From NCBI RefSeq assembly GCF_010092445.1, contig NZ_CP048031.1, positions 1,550,001-1,614,000 on the forward strand: 64,000 nucleotides of DNA. The letters are read 5' to 3'. Of the stretch, positions 11,601-17,995 are shown one piece after another. The notes beneath the pieces were generated by a model. The model made no database searches, was not told the origin of the DNA, and saw only the letters and a program-made list of their open reading frames with translations. Numbering within the stretch: position 1 is the stretch's first letter; the number at the start of each line of letters is the position of its first letter. The translations under genes were made by a program, and so were the position numbers. Source of the DNA: Shewanella sp. Arc9-LZ (GTDB taxonomy: Bacteria > Pseudomonadota > Gammaproteobacteria > Enterobacterales > Shewanellaceae).

Positions 11601-13513
11601 TGTTGGGCAAACACCTTATCTGCTTGCATCAGTTGCTGACGCATTTCTGGATACAAACAGGCTAAATCGGCGCCCATGTTCAGATATTGCGCCCCTTGTC
11701 CGGCAAATAGTGCTGCCACTTTATGGCTTGCCGCTTCAGGATGAATCAATGCAGCCGCGCGATAACTGGTGCCAGAAGGCAACTGCCAGCTGTCGGCAGT
11801 ATTTGAGCTTAACTGCGCCAGCGCCTGAGTCAGCTGAATGGTTAAGTCTGCTAATGAAGCAACGACTAAGCCTATGCGTGCCGCGTTAGGGGCAATAGTA
11901 TTTAAGGCAAAACGTTTACCAAAATCGGCTAATACAATTTCTTGGCGATTTTGCTGTGTGGTATCAACAGCATTAATTTCAGTTTGCAGTGCGGTTAATT
12001 GAGCCTGTAATGCGGCTTTGTTTTCAGCATAGATCAATAGACTTTGTGGCACTGAACGTTGACGATACTTATCGCCTCGAACATGTTCTTGACGATATTC
12101 TTCCAACACAATGTGGAAGTTGGTGCCACCAAAACCAAAGGCACTAATACCCGCGCGGCGCGGTGTATTGTCTGCTCTTGGCAACCATGGACGGGTTTCG
12201 GTATTTAAATAAAATGGCGAGTCCTGAATGTTTAATTTAGGATTCGGCTTACTGACGTTAATGGTCGGTGGCAACACTTTATGATGCAAAGCCAGAGCTG
12301 CTTTAATCACACCAGCGGTTCCTGCTGTTGATTTAGTGTGGCCAACTTGTGATTTAACTGACCCAAGAGCAATGTGCTGTTGAGTGTCATTACCGTCGGC
12401 AAACACTGATTTTAAACCATTGAACTCTGCGACATCACCAGCTGCAGTACCAGTACCATGGGCTTCAATTAAGCCAACAGTGTGCGGCGCAAAACCTGCG
12501 TCGTCATAAGCGCGTCTTAATGCTTTTGCCTGGCCTTCTGGGCGCGGTGCGTAGATACTTTTAAACTTACCGTCTGATGATGAGCCAATACCTTTGATAA
12601 CAGCATAAATTCGGTCACCATCACGCTCAGCATCATCAAGACGTTTAAGCGCCATCATGCCAATACCTTCACCAATCATCATACCTTTAGAATCGATATC
12701 GAAAGGTTGAATGGTGTCATTAGTGGTAAATGCCGGTGTTTTTGAAAAGCTCATGTACATAGATGGCGAGTTATCGGTACACACACCACCAGTGAGCATC
12801 ATGTCACTGCGGCCTTCAACTAACTCTGTAATCGCCATGCGCATTGCCGCTAAAGAACCTGCACAAGCTGCGTCAACCACGCAATTCATGCCGCCTAGAT
12901 CAAAGCGGTTAGCGATACGCCCAGCAATCACATTGCCGAGTGAACCTGGAAATGAGTTCTCTTCCCAGTGAATATATTGATCCTGAAACTTTTTGATCAA
13001 CATCTCAGTGTCTTCATCACTTAGACCACTATTTTTAAATACTTTTTTGAGTATTGGGTACTGCAAGCGACCGCTGAGACTGTGATTAATTTTTTGACCA
13101 CCGCCGACGCCTAGTGTAATACCGATGCGATCGGTATCGTACTGTGCATCAATACCTGCATCAGCTAGCACTTCTTTGGCGACCACTAACGATAAAAGTT
13201 GTGAGGTGTCTGTTAGTTCGAGGATATTAGGGGGCAAGCCAAATTCCATTGGATTGAAATCGACTTCAGGTAAAAAACCACCGCGTTTACAGTAACTTTT
13301 GTCGGCCATTGATTTATCGGCATTGTAGTAATCTTCAGCATTCCAATGGCTTTCTGGAACGTCGATAATCGCATCAATTTTTTCGCTGATTAAATCCCAA
13401 AACTTGTTTAGGTAACGTGAGTTAGCAAAAATACTCGCCATGCCGACAATCGCGACAGGCATGTCTTTTAAGCGTTTGTTTAAACGCTTATCTTTATTAC
13501 TGGATTGGCTCAT
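5597..13513 (-). CDS. pfaA: Omega-3 polyunsaturated fatty acid synthase subunit PfaA (KS-AT-ACPx5-KR-DH)
   Basis: This 2638-aa multidomain subunit carries the growing chain of the EPA synthase. Domains in order: ketosynthase (1-470; Cys217 in DAACAGS, His352 in HGTGTAAGD, His392), malonyl-CoA acyltransferase (about 600-900; Ser700 in GHSFGE), an Ala/Pro/Gln-rich linker (about 960-1230), five tandem acyl carrier domains, a ketoreductase (nucleotide motif TGGAKG near 2010), and a C-terminal hot-dog dehydratase with a canonical HxxxGxxxxP motif at His2360. The phosphopantetheine serines in LGIDSIKR are at about 1270, 1376, 1482, 1582 and 1679. The five ACPs are nearly identical in protein and DNA. 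The start ATG lies inside the last 17 bases of pfaR. PfaE (38380) would prime the ACPs. Confidence 0.98.
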   Translation of the reverse strand: MSQSSNKDKRLNKRLKDMPVAIVGMASIFANSRYLNKFWDLISEKIDAIIDVPESHWNAEDYYNADKSMADKSYCKRGGFLPEVDFNPMEFGLPPNILELTDTSQLLSLVVAKEVLADAGIDAQYDTDRIGITLGVGGGQKINHSLSGRLQYPILKKVFKNSGLSDEDTEMLIKKFQDQYIHWEENSFPGSLGNVIAGRIANRFDLGGMNCVVDAACAGSLAAMRMAITELVEGRSDMMLTGGVCTDNSPSMYMSFSKTPAFTTNDTIQPFDIDSKGMMIGEGIGMMALKRLDDAERDGDRIYAVIKGIGSSSDGKFKSIYAPRPEGQAKALRRAYDDAGFAPHTVGLIEAHGTGTAAGDVAEFNGLKSVFADGNDTQQHIALGSVKSQVGHTKSTAGTAGVIKAALALHHKVLPPTINVSKPNPKLNIQDSPFYLNTETRPWLPRADNTPRRAGISAFGFGGTNFHIVLEEYRQEHVRGDKYRQRSVPQSLLIYAENKAALQAQLTALQTEINAVDTTQQNRQEIVLADFGKRFALNTIAPNAARIGLVVASLADLTIQLTQALAQLSSNTADSWQLPSGTSYRAAALIHPEAASHKVAALFAGQGAQYLNMGADLACLYPEMRQQLMQADKVFAQHKQTPLSQIMYPNPAFEAEDIAAQQAALTNTANAQSAIGAVSMGQYALLTQAGFKADMVAGHSFGELSALCAAGVISQADYYQLAFARGQAMAATPKDQDAGVMYAIIIPAQSVDNGVEKLEQCISAFEGVKVANYNAPTQLVIAGPTASCTLAAQAITTELGFKAIALPVSGAFHTLLVAHAQQPFAAAINKIKFAKPKLSLYANGTGKAHPNDPKAIQAAFSEHMLQSVRFSEQLNAMYDAGARVFVEFGPKNILQKLVEATLGNKAESVSVVSLNPNPKGNSDTQLRQAACQLAVLGVALTEVDPYQAPIAELAKVSPMNVKLTASNYISPATQAKMQKSLQTGTVTSQTVEVPVEKVVERIVEKEVIKTEYIEVPATSAPAQAPASATAAPLTATAPIAKAQPVSSSVSASTDSIGAFFAAQQQTAELHQQFLAIPQQYGDTFAHLMTAQAQMASSGLAIPESLQRSMEMFHQHQAQTLQSHTQFLTLQAQASQTALAMLQGQTPMPMAASAPVSLPAASVQPAFVQSNHITQAAIPSPVVAPVAPAQVQTAQTAQTAQAVQPQPTASIPVQAPVAQQVSSAAVSAPTAGLTQQQVLDTMLNVVADKTGYPTEMLELGMDMEADLGIDSIKRVEILGTVQDELPGLPELSPEDLAECRTLGEIVSYMQTKLPAANTTTIASTGSTSVVTAAPASTGLTAENVQRTMLAVVADKTGYPTEMLELGMDMEADLGIDSIKRVEILGTVQDELPGLPELSPEDLAECRTLGEIVSYMQTKLPAANSVAVASTGSTSANAAAPAATGLTAENVQRTMLAVVADKTGYPTEMLELGMDMEADLGIDSIKRVEILGTVQDELPGLPELNPEDLAECRTLGEIVSYMQTKLPAVSTAAPVATVSATSTTGLSADTVLSTMMSVVADKTGYPAEMLELSMDMEADLGIDSIKRVEILGTVQDELPSLPELNPEDLAECRTLGEIVSYMQTKLPATNTVAPVSAPATTGLSADTVLSTMMSVVANKTGYPAEMLELSMDMEADLGIDSIKRVEILGTVQDELPGLPELNPEDLAECRTLGEIVSYMQTKLPAATAIASVAPASTANKADVNTAALPPHSEVALKKLPAADKLVDCFSTDSCIVITDDGHNAGLLAEKLNAKGLTVAVIRNPQTISVAHSPLSSDIKSYTLSSIDDAQIAQVIADIKADLGAEHAIAGFIHLQPQATANSSELMSCTVAAKAAVDNAFLWAKHLHAEFAKPAQGSRLCYFTVSRLDGGFGYLDNTQLATAELNQAALSGLSKTLSHEWPQVFCRALDIANNIDTANFADAIVAELFDINGANASADRINEVGISNQGRVTLVAGNASEQFAPASLNKNDTILVTGGAKGVTFECALTLASQCQSHFVLAGRSQHFGSDLPAWAQGKQASELKVAAIAYIQSQGNKPTPKQIDALVWPISSSLEIDAALSAFSKVGASAQYVSMDVSDAKAVAASLKSLTNAKGGSLTINGVIHGAGVLADKHIQDKTLDELNRVYHTKVTGLASIINALDPQQIKLIALFSSAAGFYGNTGQSDYAMSNEILNKTALKLAHTLPQAKVMSFNWGPWDGGMVSSALKKMFVERGVYVIPLQAGAELFAHSLLSPQGAQLLIGSDMQGSSEQDNAVKKLNADALLIAKGSLTFATNTLVTKAFTANAVTTKTVTTKTSAADIISQTVTRVLTPAEMPFVSDHCIAGNPVLPTVCAMQWMRDAAETLCHVPVSIAEYKLLKGVIFDTNEPHLLQLALTQTDAGLSALISSRLVNDPSAAMKPQYQAQLVINHVILAADVAKPTVSDSSLAHWANMTPLFSGAELYQNGTLFHGPRLQGIAQVLAFDDAQLLCRVQLPQINAADCQGFIPSSVLGGSQVFAEDLLLQAMLVWARLKYDAASLPASTGECVTAWPFANGDKGYIQLDVVKHSGRMLVANVSLYHQDGRLSCQMLNAKVTISKSLNGAFIPHQASAELSHKDTV
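6509..6583 (-). repeat. 15-bp x 5 tandem repeat between KR and DH of pfaA
   Basis: Five in-frame 15-bp units (consensus tgtcttagtcgtaac on the plus strand; the first two are identical, the rest degenerate) encode a Thr/Val/Lys-rich linker between the ketoreductase and the dehydratase. The unit length keeps the reading frame, so copy-number change would alter only linker length. Confidence 0.85.
8370..9800 (-). repeat. Five tandem ACP-coding repeats inside pfaA
   Basis: Five direct repeats of roughly 240 bp encode the ACP domains, separated by Ala/Thr/Ser-rich linkers. The attachment serine codons are at about 9706, 9388, 9070, 8770 and 8479, giving periods of 318, 318, 300 and 291 bp. ACP1 and ACP2 share a PELSPEDL variant, ACP3 to ACP5 share PELNPEDL, and ACP4 and ACP5 also share LELSMDME. 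This pattern suggests recent unit duplication or gene conversion. ACP number is known to vary among PUFA synthases and to affect yield. Confidence 0.95.
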
Positions 13514-14378
13514 ATGAGTCTCCGTTTGATAACTGAGGTTCAGTTATCTGGTGTTGGGATCCAGCTGCATCAATGGTGCTAGTGGATACTGCGGCTGGTT
13601 GACCTGCTCCAGGAAATCGAGCAAGAAAAGTGTGATAATTGCGAACCAATAACTTACGTAAATGAAATGGTCCGTGCTTTAAGACATGCGTTATATAGCG
13701 ATTACTCGCTTGGGTATGGCTGTCTTGATAAATATCGAGGTAAACCCAGTCAGACTTAAAATCGACTCCAAGCAAAACAGAATAGGCTTGCTGCTTCGTT
13801 AATTGAGGCGGAATACTTAACGACACTACTTGCACTACGTTGTCTGGATCTGGACTCGGCAGGGCTAAAGTGTCGGCTAATGTCTGCGGGTTAACGGTAT
13901 AGGTTTGAATATCGGCGCCTTGAGTAATAGGCAGCTGATTGAAGAATTTTTCTGGCACAAAAGGGCTGTCAAATTCGTCTAGTTTAGAGACCCCAAAACG
14001 CTTTAAGCAGCGGGCAAGACCGGAGCGAGAGACATTGGGGTTGATAAATTCTTGGGTGACTTTTAATAGCCTATCTAAAGGCATTTTTAATTGATAACGC
14101 AAACCCAGCATCACGTACTCTTCCATCGGAGATAGTGTGGTGTTGAGTTTGTGCGGGGTATTTGGGGTGTTATCGATTGAGTCACGTTTACGCCACTTAC
14201 GTACTGTAGCTTCGCTGATATTGAGGATTTTGGATAATTGACTGACGCTGTAATCGGATTGCTGAATAAATTGACGCATTTCAGGTGTTGTCGTCGCATT
14301 ACGGTGTTGGACCGTTTTTGGGCGAGGCTTACCCTTAAATAGACCAGATTCTAAATGTGTGGTTATCTTTTTTGTCAT
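13497..14378 (-). CDS. pfaR: PfaR, transcriptional activator of the EPA synthase operon (IS481-transposase-derived)
   Basis: PfaR is the regulator found upstream of pfaA in Shewanella and is known as an activator of EPA genes. The 293-aa protein has an N-terminal helix-turn-helix (about 44-65, SVSQLSKILNISEATVRKWR), then a TPHKLNTTL linker and a second DNA-binding-like segment at 113-131 (NPNVSRSGLARCLKRFGVS). From my memory of the family, this matches the N-terminal half of IS481-type transposases closely. Residues 199-247 look like a shrunken RNase-H fold: the position where the transposase has its LTDNG motif reads LLVRNYH, so the DDE site is lost. ATG at 14378 has only a weak ribosome-binding site. 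The 3' end overlaps pfaA by 17 bp, so the two are co-transcribed. Confidence 0.88.
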   Translation of the reverse strand: MTKKITTHLESGLFKGKPRPKTVQHRNATTTPEMRQFIQQSDYSVSQLSKILNISEATVRKWRKRDSIDNTPNTPHKLNTTLSPMEEYVMLGLRYQLKMPLDRLLKVTQEFINPNVSRSGLARCLKRFGVSKLDEFDSPFVPEKFFNQLPITQGADIQTYTVNPQTLADTLALPSPDPDNVVQVVSLSIPPQLTKQQAYSVLLGVDFKSDWVYLDIYQDSHTQASNRYITHVLKHGPFHLRKLLVRNYHTFLARFPGAGQPAAVSTSTIDAAGSQHQITEPQLSNGDSYEPIQ

Positions 14379-14686
14379 CTAGACCGGGATTCCAAATAAT
14401 CTATTGGGACTTTAGCGCATTTAAACTTACCGATACTTACTTAAGTCATACTTAAAGAAGATAAAAAATTAGTCTAAATATCCATTTATGCTTTTTTTAA
14501 CACAAAGCAGATTACCTGAGGTTTCACTCCGATACAATCACCCGAGACTGAAAACAAGATATGAGGTGTAAAAAATGATTATCTGAGAAATATGTCAAGG
14601 CATCTCTAGATCTAAAATTGCACTGAATTTACCTTGTTTTGGCGATTATTTTGTCAGTTAATCATTTGATATATTGCCCCCAAATA
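14379..14686. promoter_or_regulatory. Intergenic region upstream of pfaR, likely promoter
   Basis: No gene is seen in this stretch. It must hold the pfaR promoter, reading leftwards. Two direct repeats ATACTTA (14433-14439 and 14448-14454, 15 bp apart) flank a palindrome ACTTAAGT (14439-14446), 60-70 bp upstream of the pfaR ATG. This is a plausible operator, perhaps for autoregulation, but that is inference. I found no convincing -35/-10 pair. Confidence 0.35.
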
Positions 14687-14727
14687 AAAAGCAGGTAACG
14701 AGTTTTCTCATTACCTGCTTTTTTTGA
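14686..14727 (-). terminator. Rho-independent terminator of the tonB-like/exbD/exbB cluster
   Basis: A perfect 8-bp stem GCAGGTAA/TTACCTGC with an A-rich left flank and a T7 right flank lies directly after the tonB-like stop codon. Because A and T runs flank both sides it could work in either direction. It separates the envelope-machine cluster from pfaR. Confidence 0.9.
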
Positions 14728-14755
14728 TCAATCGACATGCTAAGGTTTATGCCCA

Positions 14756-15742
14756 TCAACTCGGGAAGAAGTCGATAGCCCAGATAGTAGTCATTAGCGC
14801 GACTTTTTCTGCTGGGAAGCTGATTGAACGTAATACCAAGGTTAATTGACGCTCTAACTTGGGGTTATTGAGTTCGCTTGATTTAATCGTTACCTTGCTG
14901 ATATTGCCATTGGGTAGTATGACAATTTCAAACATCACTTTGCCTTTTAAAAACGGATCTTTTCGAAGTGCACGATTGTATAACGAATAAAGCCGCGATT
15001 TATTGGCCTCTAATGTTCGTCTTAATGCTGCTTCTGAACGTTGTCCATTTTGGCTCGCTTGGCTGGCTTTTTCAGAAACGGCCCCTTGGCTTGCCAATAC
15101 TTCCTCTTTTGCTAAGCGAATTTGTTGGGTTTCGTTGCCTGTTAACGACCCAGCAGCAACAGTTTTACTGATAGTTGATTTTGCCAAGCTGTCAGTTTGT
15201 TTATTGGCCGCACCAGCTAATAAATCACGTTTTACTTTGACTTCTTGAGACGTGGTTTGGTCAAGTTTGCGTTGCGCTGTAGGTTTAATATCAAAGGCTT
15301 CGCGCATTGAAAAAAGCTCATCTTTCATCGCCGCTAAGCCTGATGTGCTGGCTTTCTCTTTTGCAGCGTCACGTGTTACTGGTTGAACAACTTGAGGTTT
15401 TACAGCTTGTTCAACAGGTTTTTCGGGTGCCTTTTCTTCTGGTGGTGCAGGCTCCGGTTCAGGCAATGGTTCAGGCGGTTTCACCTCAGGTTTGACTGGT
15501 GGAGGTAATTGCTTTTCTTGCAAGATGATTTTGGCTAATTGCGGTGGTACTTGCTCTTTTACTTCACGTGGAAGTTCAATTTGTTCAAGCATGGGCACTA
15601 CGACCGCAAAGACGACATAAACTAACAGCAACAACCACAAAATCTGTTTAAACAGTTTGTCTTGTTTACTGGGTTTAAATAAGTCGCCTAAATCATTAAA
15701 GCTCTGATTGGTTTGGTGATGGTGTAAGGTTGCTGTTGTCAT
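14756..15742 (-). CDS. TonB-like energy transducer with AgmX/PglI-type C-terminal domain
   Basis: This 328-aa inner-membrane protein probably spans the periplasm and passes proton-motive energy from ExbB/ExbD to outer-membrane partners. It has a cytoplasmic tail of about 30 residues, one transmembrane segment (about 31-52), a Pro/Glu/Lys-rich stretch (about 78-110), a Gln/Ser/Ala-rich middle, and a C-terminal domain of about 90 residues (RRTLEANKSRLYSLYNRAL onward) typical of the AgmX/PglI subgroup of TonB proteins. I chose the ATG at 15742, one base after the upstream exbD stop; a longer reading to 15868 would run back into exbD. It is the last gene before the terminator. The substrate or partner is unknown. 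Confidence 0.85.
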   Translation of the reverse strand: MTTATLHHHQTNQSFNDLGDLFKPSKQDKLFKQILWLLLLVYVVFAVVVPMLEQIELPREVKEQVPPQLAKIILQEKQLPPPVKPEVKPPEPLPEPEPAPPEEKAPEKPVEQAVKPQVVQPVTRDAAKEKASTSGLAAMKDELFSMREAFDIKPTAQRKLDQTTSQEVKVKRDLLAGAANKQTDSLAKSTISKTVAAGSLTGNETQQIRLAKEEVLASQGAVSEKASQASQNGQRSEAALRRTLEANKSRLYSLYNRALRKDPFLKGKVMFEIVILPNGNISKVTIKSSELNNPKLERQLTLVLRSISFPAEKVALMTTIWAIDFFPS

Positions 15743-15743
15743 A

Positions 15744-16277
15744 TTAGCCCTCACCATTAGCTTGTTTTGCTTGTTGTTCAACCGCCAACGAAATATCTCG
15801 GTAACCGGTTGCAGCACAAGCAGCCATAATTTGCTTAAGAACAACATAAGGCGTGGATGCATCACCAATAATGGTTACTGCCCGGCCATTTTGTTGCTCG
15901 GTTTCGCTAAGCTCGCTGCGTTTACTGGCTTGATAGGTCAGTTCGTTGGTTAAGGCATTAATAAACTCAGGATTTTGTTGTTCGGTTAAGCCTATTTCAT
16001 CAGTACCTTTTTGCCATATAGGGCGCTCTTGCACTAATACGGTGTCGGTAAACACTGTAATCACCAGGTTTTCAACTGGCAGTACATCTGCAACAGACAC
16101 GGGCAAACTGATTTTTTCGATATTTTGCAGTACTCGCACTTCAGATTGATTCACAATTAAGAAAAACACCAAAATGGTAAAAATATCCATTAATGCAACA
16201 AGGTTGAGCTTACTGCCAGCTTTTAAGCGTTTGTGGTGTTTAGCTAATCTGCGGCTTCTTGCCGATTGCTTCATCAT
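15744..16277 (-). CDS. ExbD/TolR-family proton-channel subunit (canonical Asp present)
   Basis: This 177-aa protein has a basic N-terminus, a single transmembrane helix (about 25-43) carrying the conserved protonatable aspartate at position 31 (NLVALMDIFTILVFFL), and a periplasmic domain. It should form the stator of an ExbB-ExbD motor with the next two genes. The start overlaps the end of the preceding exbD by 4 bp (ATGA), a tight operon junction. The membrane-helix sequence is closer to the MotB/AglQ-like relatives than to E. coli ExbD; this is judged by eye. Confidence 0.88.
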   Translation of the reverse strand: MMKQSARSRRLAKHHKRLKAGSKLNLVALMDIFTILVFFLIVNQSEVRVLQNIEKISLPVSVADVLPVENLVITVFTDTVLVQERPIWQKGTDEIGLTEQQNPEFINALTNELTYQASKRSELSETEQQNGRAVTIIGDASTPYVVLKQIMAACAATGYRDISLAVEQQAKQANGEG

Positions 16278-16846
16278 GGCTTAGCTCCTACTGGTTTTCC
16301 AATAGTGGTCTGCGCCGGTGTGGCGATGTCTGCATCATTAACGGCAGGCGCATCACCTAATGAGATCATCGGAAACAATTCAGCATCAACTAAATTGGCT
16401 GCCACTACCGCTTTAAATGATCGCACCGTGTCCATGGCAGACACGATGGTTTGATAGTCAACCGCTGGGTCGAGTAACAATACGATGTCATTTTTTTCAA
16501 TACCTTGTTGTTGAAATGTCAGCTTTAAGTCTTGTAGATAAACAGACAACGCGGCGAAATCATAACCTTTATCAGTCAGTTCAAAATGTTTAAGTGACAT
16601 GCCTGCTGGGTAGTTTAGTGCTAAGCGCGCAGGGGTAATCACTAGTTCGAGTATTTTGGGCTCTTGATCATCTTGTGCTTGTTCTGCTTCAGACAATACT
16701 GGCAATTGCAGATTCAAAATACGCACTTGTGAGAACACCAAGCTCAGCAGAAGTACTGGCACTAACACAATCATCAAATTCATGAATGAGGTGATATCCA
16801 GTTCTGCGTCTTGGGTATTAGGGCGACGACGGCGTCTCATACTCAT
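16274..16846 (-). CDS. ExbD-family subunit lacking the channel aspartate
   Basis: This 190-aa protein has an RRRRR-type N-terminus and one transmembrane helix (about 18-40). The family's membrane aspartate is replaced by Asn23 (DITSFMNLMIVLVPVLLL), so it is unlikely to conduct protons itself. It probably pairs with the Asp31-containing ExbD encoded next to it. The start codon shares one base with the exbB stop (TAATG). The periplasmic part (about 45-190) resembles the ExbD fold at low similarity. The Asn may be a fixed feature of this subfamily rather than a mutation. Confidence 0.85.
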   Translation of the reverse strand: MSMRRRRRPNTQDAELDITSFMNLMIVLVPVLLLSLVFSQVRILNLQLPVLSEAEQAQDDQEPKILELVITPARLALNYPAGMSLKHFELTDKGYDFAALSVYLQDLKLTFQQQGIEKNDIVLLLDPAVDYQTIVSAMDTVRSFKAVVAANLVDAELFPMISLGDAPAVNDADIATPAQTTIGKPVGAKP

Positions 16847-17499
16847 TAGCCTCGGTTGTTATCCGTTTGCTTGTTAAATGACAATGAATTGAGCAGTTTA
16901 ATGCCTGCCATTTCAATAGAGTCAACGATGGTTGCCGTTTTAGTTTGTAGGCTTGAATGAAATAAAATCAGCGGAATGGCAGTGATCAAACCAAATGCGG
17001 TGGTGTTCATCGCAACCGAAATACTAGAAGACAATAAGTTGGCTTTTTCAGCTGGATCGGCGCTAGCCACTGCCGAGAATGCTGCTATTAAGCCCATAAT
17101 GGTACCTAATAGACCCAATAAGGTGGCAATGTTAGCGAGCGTAGCAATAAAGGGGGTGCGTTTTTCAAGGCGTAACATGTATTCCATCACGGTTTCTTCC
17201 ATGGCGTATTCTACGTCTTCACGGCGACTTGCACTTGATATTCGGGCAATACCAGACTGCAACACGTCAAACACAGGCGCTTTATGGTTTTGTGCATGCT
17301 GACTAATGGTATTGATGTCACCTGTTTTTAAGGCATTTTTAATCAGCGCAAAAGCTTGCTGGTTACTACGATGTGCAGAGCTTAAATATAACCAGCGCTC
17401 AATGGTAATGGCCAAACCGACCACTAACACTAAGGCGATAGGGTAGATAAATGGGCCGCCATTTTGTAAAAACGCAATGATATGGTCGGTAAAACTCAT
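16846..17499 (-). CDS. ExbB/MotA/TolQ-family proton channel
   Basis: This 217-aa inner-membrane protein has three predicted transmembrane helices: about 15-35, 113-140 (ANIATLLGLLGTIMGLIAAF) and about 158-185. The GLLGTIMG segment and the following SSSISVAMNTTAFGL stretch are signatures of the MotA/TolQ/ExbB family. With the two ExbDs it forms a proton-driven motor that energises the TonB-like protein. It starts 141 bp after the preceding gene, the largest gap in this part of the cluster, which holds an inverted repeat. Confidence 0.92.
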   Translation of the reverse strand: MSFTDHIIAFLQNGGPFIYPIALVLVVGLAITIERWLYLSSAHRSNQQAFALIKNALKTGDINTISQHAQNHKAPVFDVLQSGIARISSASRREDVEYAMEETVMEYMLRLEKRTPFIATLANIATLLGLLGTIMGLIAAFSAVASADPAEKANLLSSSISVAMNTTAFGLITAIPLILFHSSLQTKTATIVDSIEMAGIKLLNSLSFNKQTDNNRG

Positions 17500-17524
17500 G
17501 TGATGTTCCTTCTCTTATTGTCGT

Positions 17525-17560
17525 ATTGAACACTGGCGTTAATGGCTACAGGTGTTCAAT
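17525..17560. repeat. Inverted repeat in the gap before exbB
   Basis: Nine-base perfect arms ATTGAACAC/GTGTTCAAT surround an 18-base loop upstream of exbB. No T-run follows it on the minus strand. It may be an mRNA hairpin setting relative expression or stability of the motor genes versus the lipoproteins, or a protein-binding site. The function is unknown. Confidence 0.6.
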
Positions 17561-17640
17561 TGTTTTTGTTAGGTATTACTCAGTTTTTGGCTAGCATGTT
17601 GTTTATTTAATGGCTTATTTAAAAGCTTATTACAGGGTGT

Positions 17641-17994
17641 TTATTGATTATTTTCTGGTGTGCCGTTGGCAAAATCCCTGACTTGTTGTCGAAATACTTT
17701 TGGATTGATAGGCCTAAACTCAGGCAGCGTCAGTCGCATGCCTTCGTTGTTAATGTCTATCGGATTATTGATCCCTTGCCATGGCATAATATAAAGCACT
17801 TTGGGTTGCTCTTGTGAGCCCGTCACTTGGCTTTGAATGACGACAGGTTTGTTGCTCGCAGGTTTCACCGCTTGTTGCTTTTCAGTGTCATCATTGGCCG
17901 TAGCCTGAGCTGAGACACTCAGTAAACAAGTGGCTAAAAACAGCGGCAATATGCCAAGACAACGCGTTGTTTGAAACACTTTTAGCATGGTCAT
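17641..17994 (-). CDS. Small secreted protein of unknown function in the envelope-machine cluster
   Basis: I do not recognise this protein of about 117 residues. It has a clear Sec signal peptide (hydrophobic run LGILPLFLATCLLSV ending in SAQA), then a Lys/Gln-rich linker and a conserved-looking C-terminal part rich in Pro, Asn and Arg. The ATG at 17994 starts one base after the upstream lipoprotein's stop (TAAGATG); a second ATG lies two codons in. A longer reading to 18015 would overlap the upstream gene. Position between TPR lipoproteins and exbB suggests a periplasmic accessory part of the same machine. Confidence 0.7.
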   Translation of the reverse strand: MTMLKVFQTTRCLGILPLFLATCLLSVSAQATANDDTEKQQAVKPASNKPVVIQSQVTGSQEQPKVLYIMPWQGINNPIDINNEGMRLTLPEFRPINPKVFRQQVRDFANGTPENNQ

Positions 17995-17995
17995 C

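Noticed and set aside
13497..14378. Intact mobile element at pfaR
   Set aside because: No terminal inverted repeats or target duplications were seen and the DDE residues are missing; it is a host gene.
15742..15868. Longer 370-aa reading of the TonB-like protein
   Set aside because: The extra 42 residues lie inside exbD and show no family similarity; ATG 15742 abuts the exbD stop.
14756..17499. TonB-ExbB-ExbD genes as an ordinary iron-uptake system
   Set aside because: No TonB-dependent receptor, haem or siderophore gene lies nearby; two ExbDs, the AgmX-type TonB and TPR lipoproteins point to another role.
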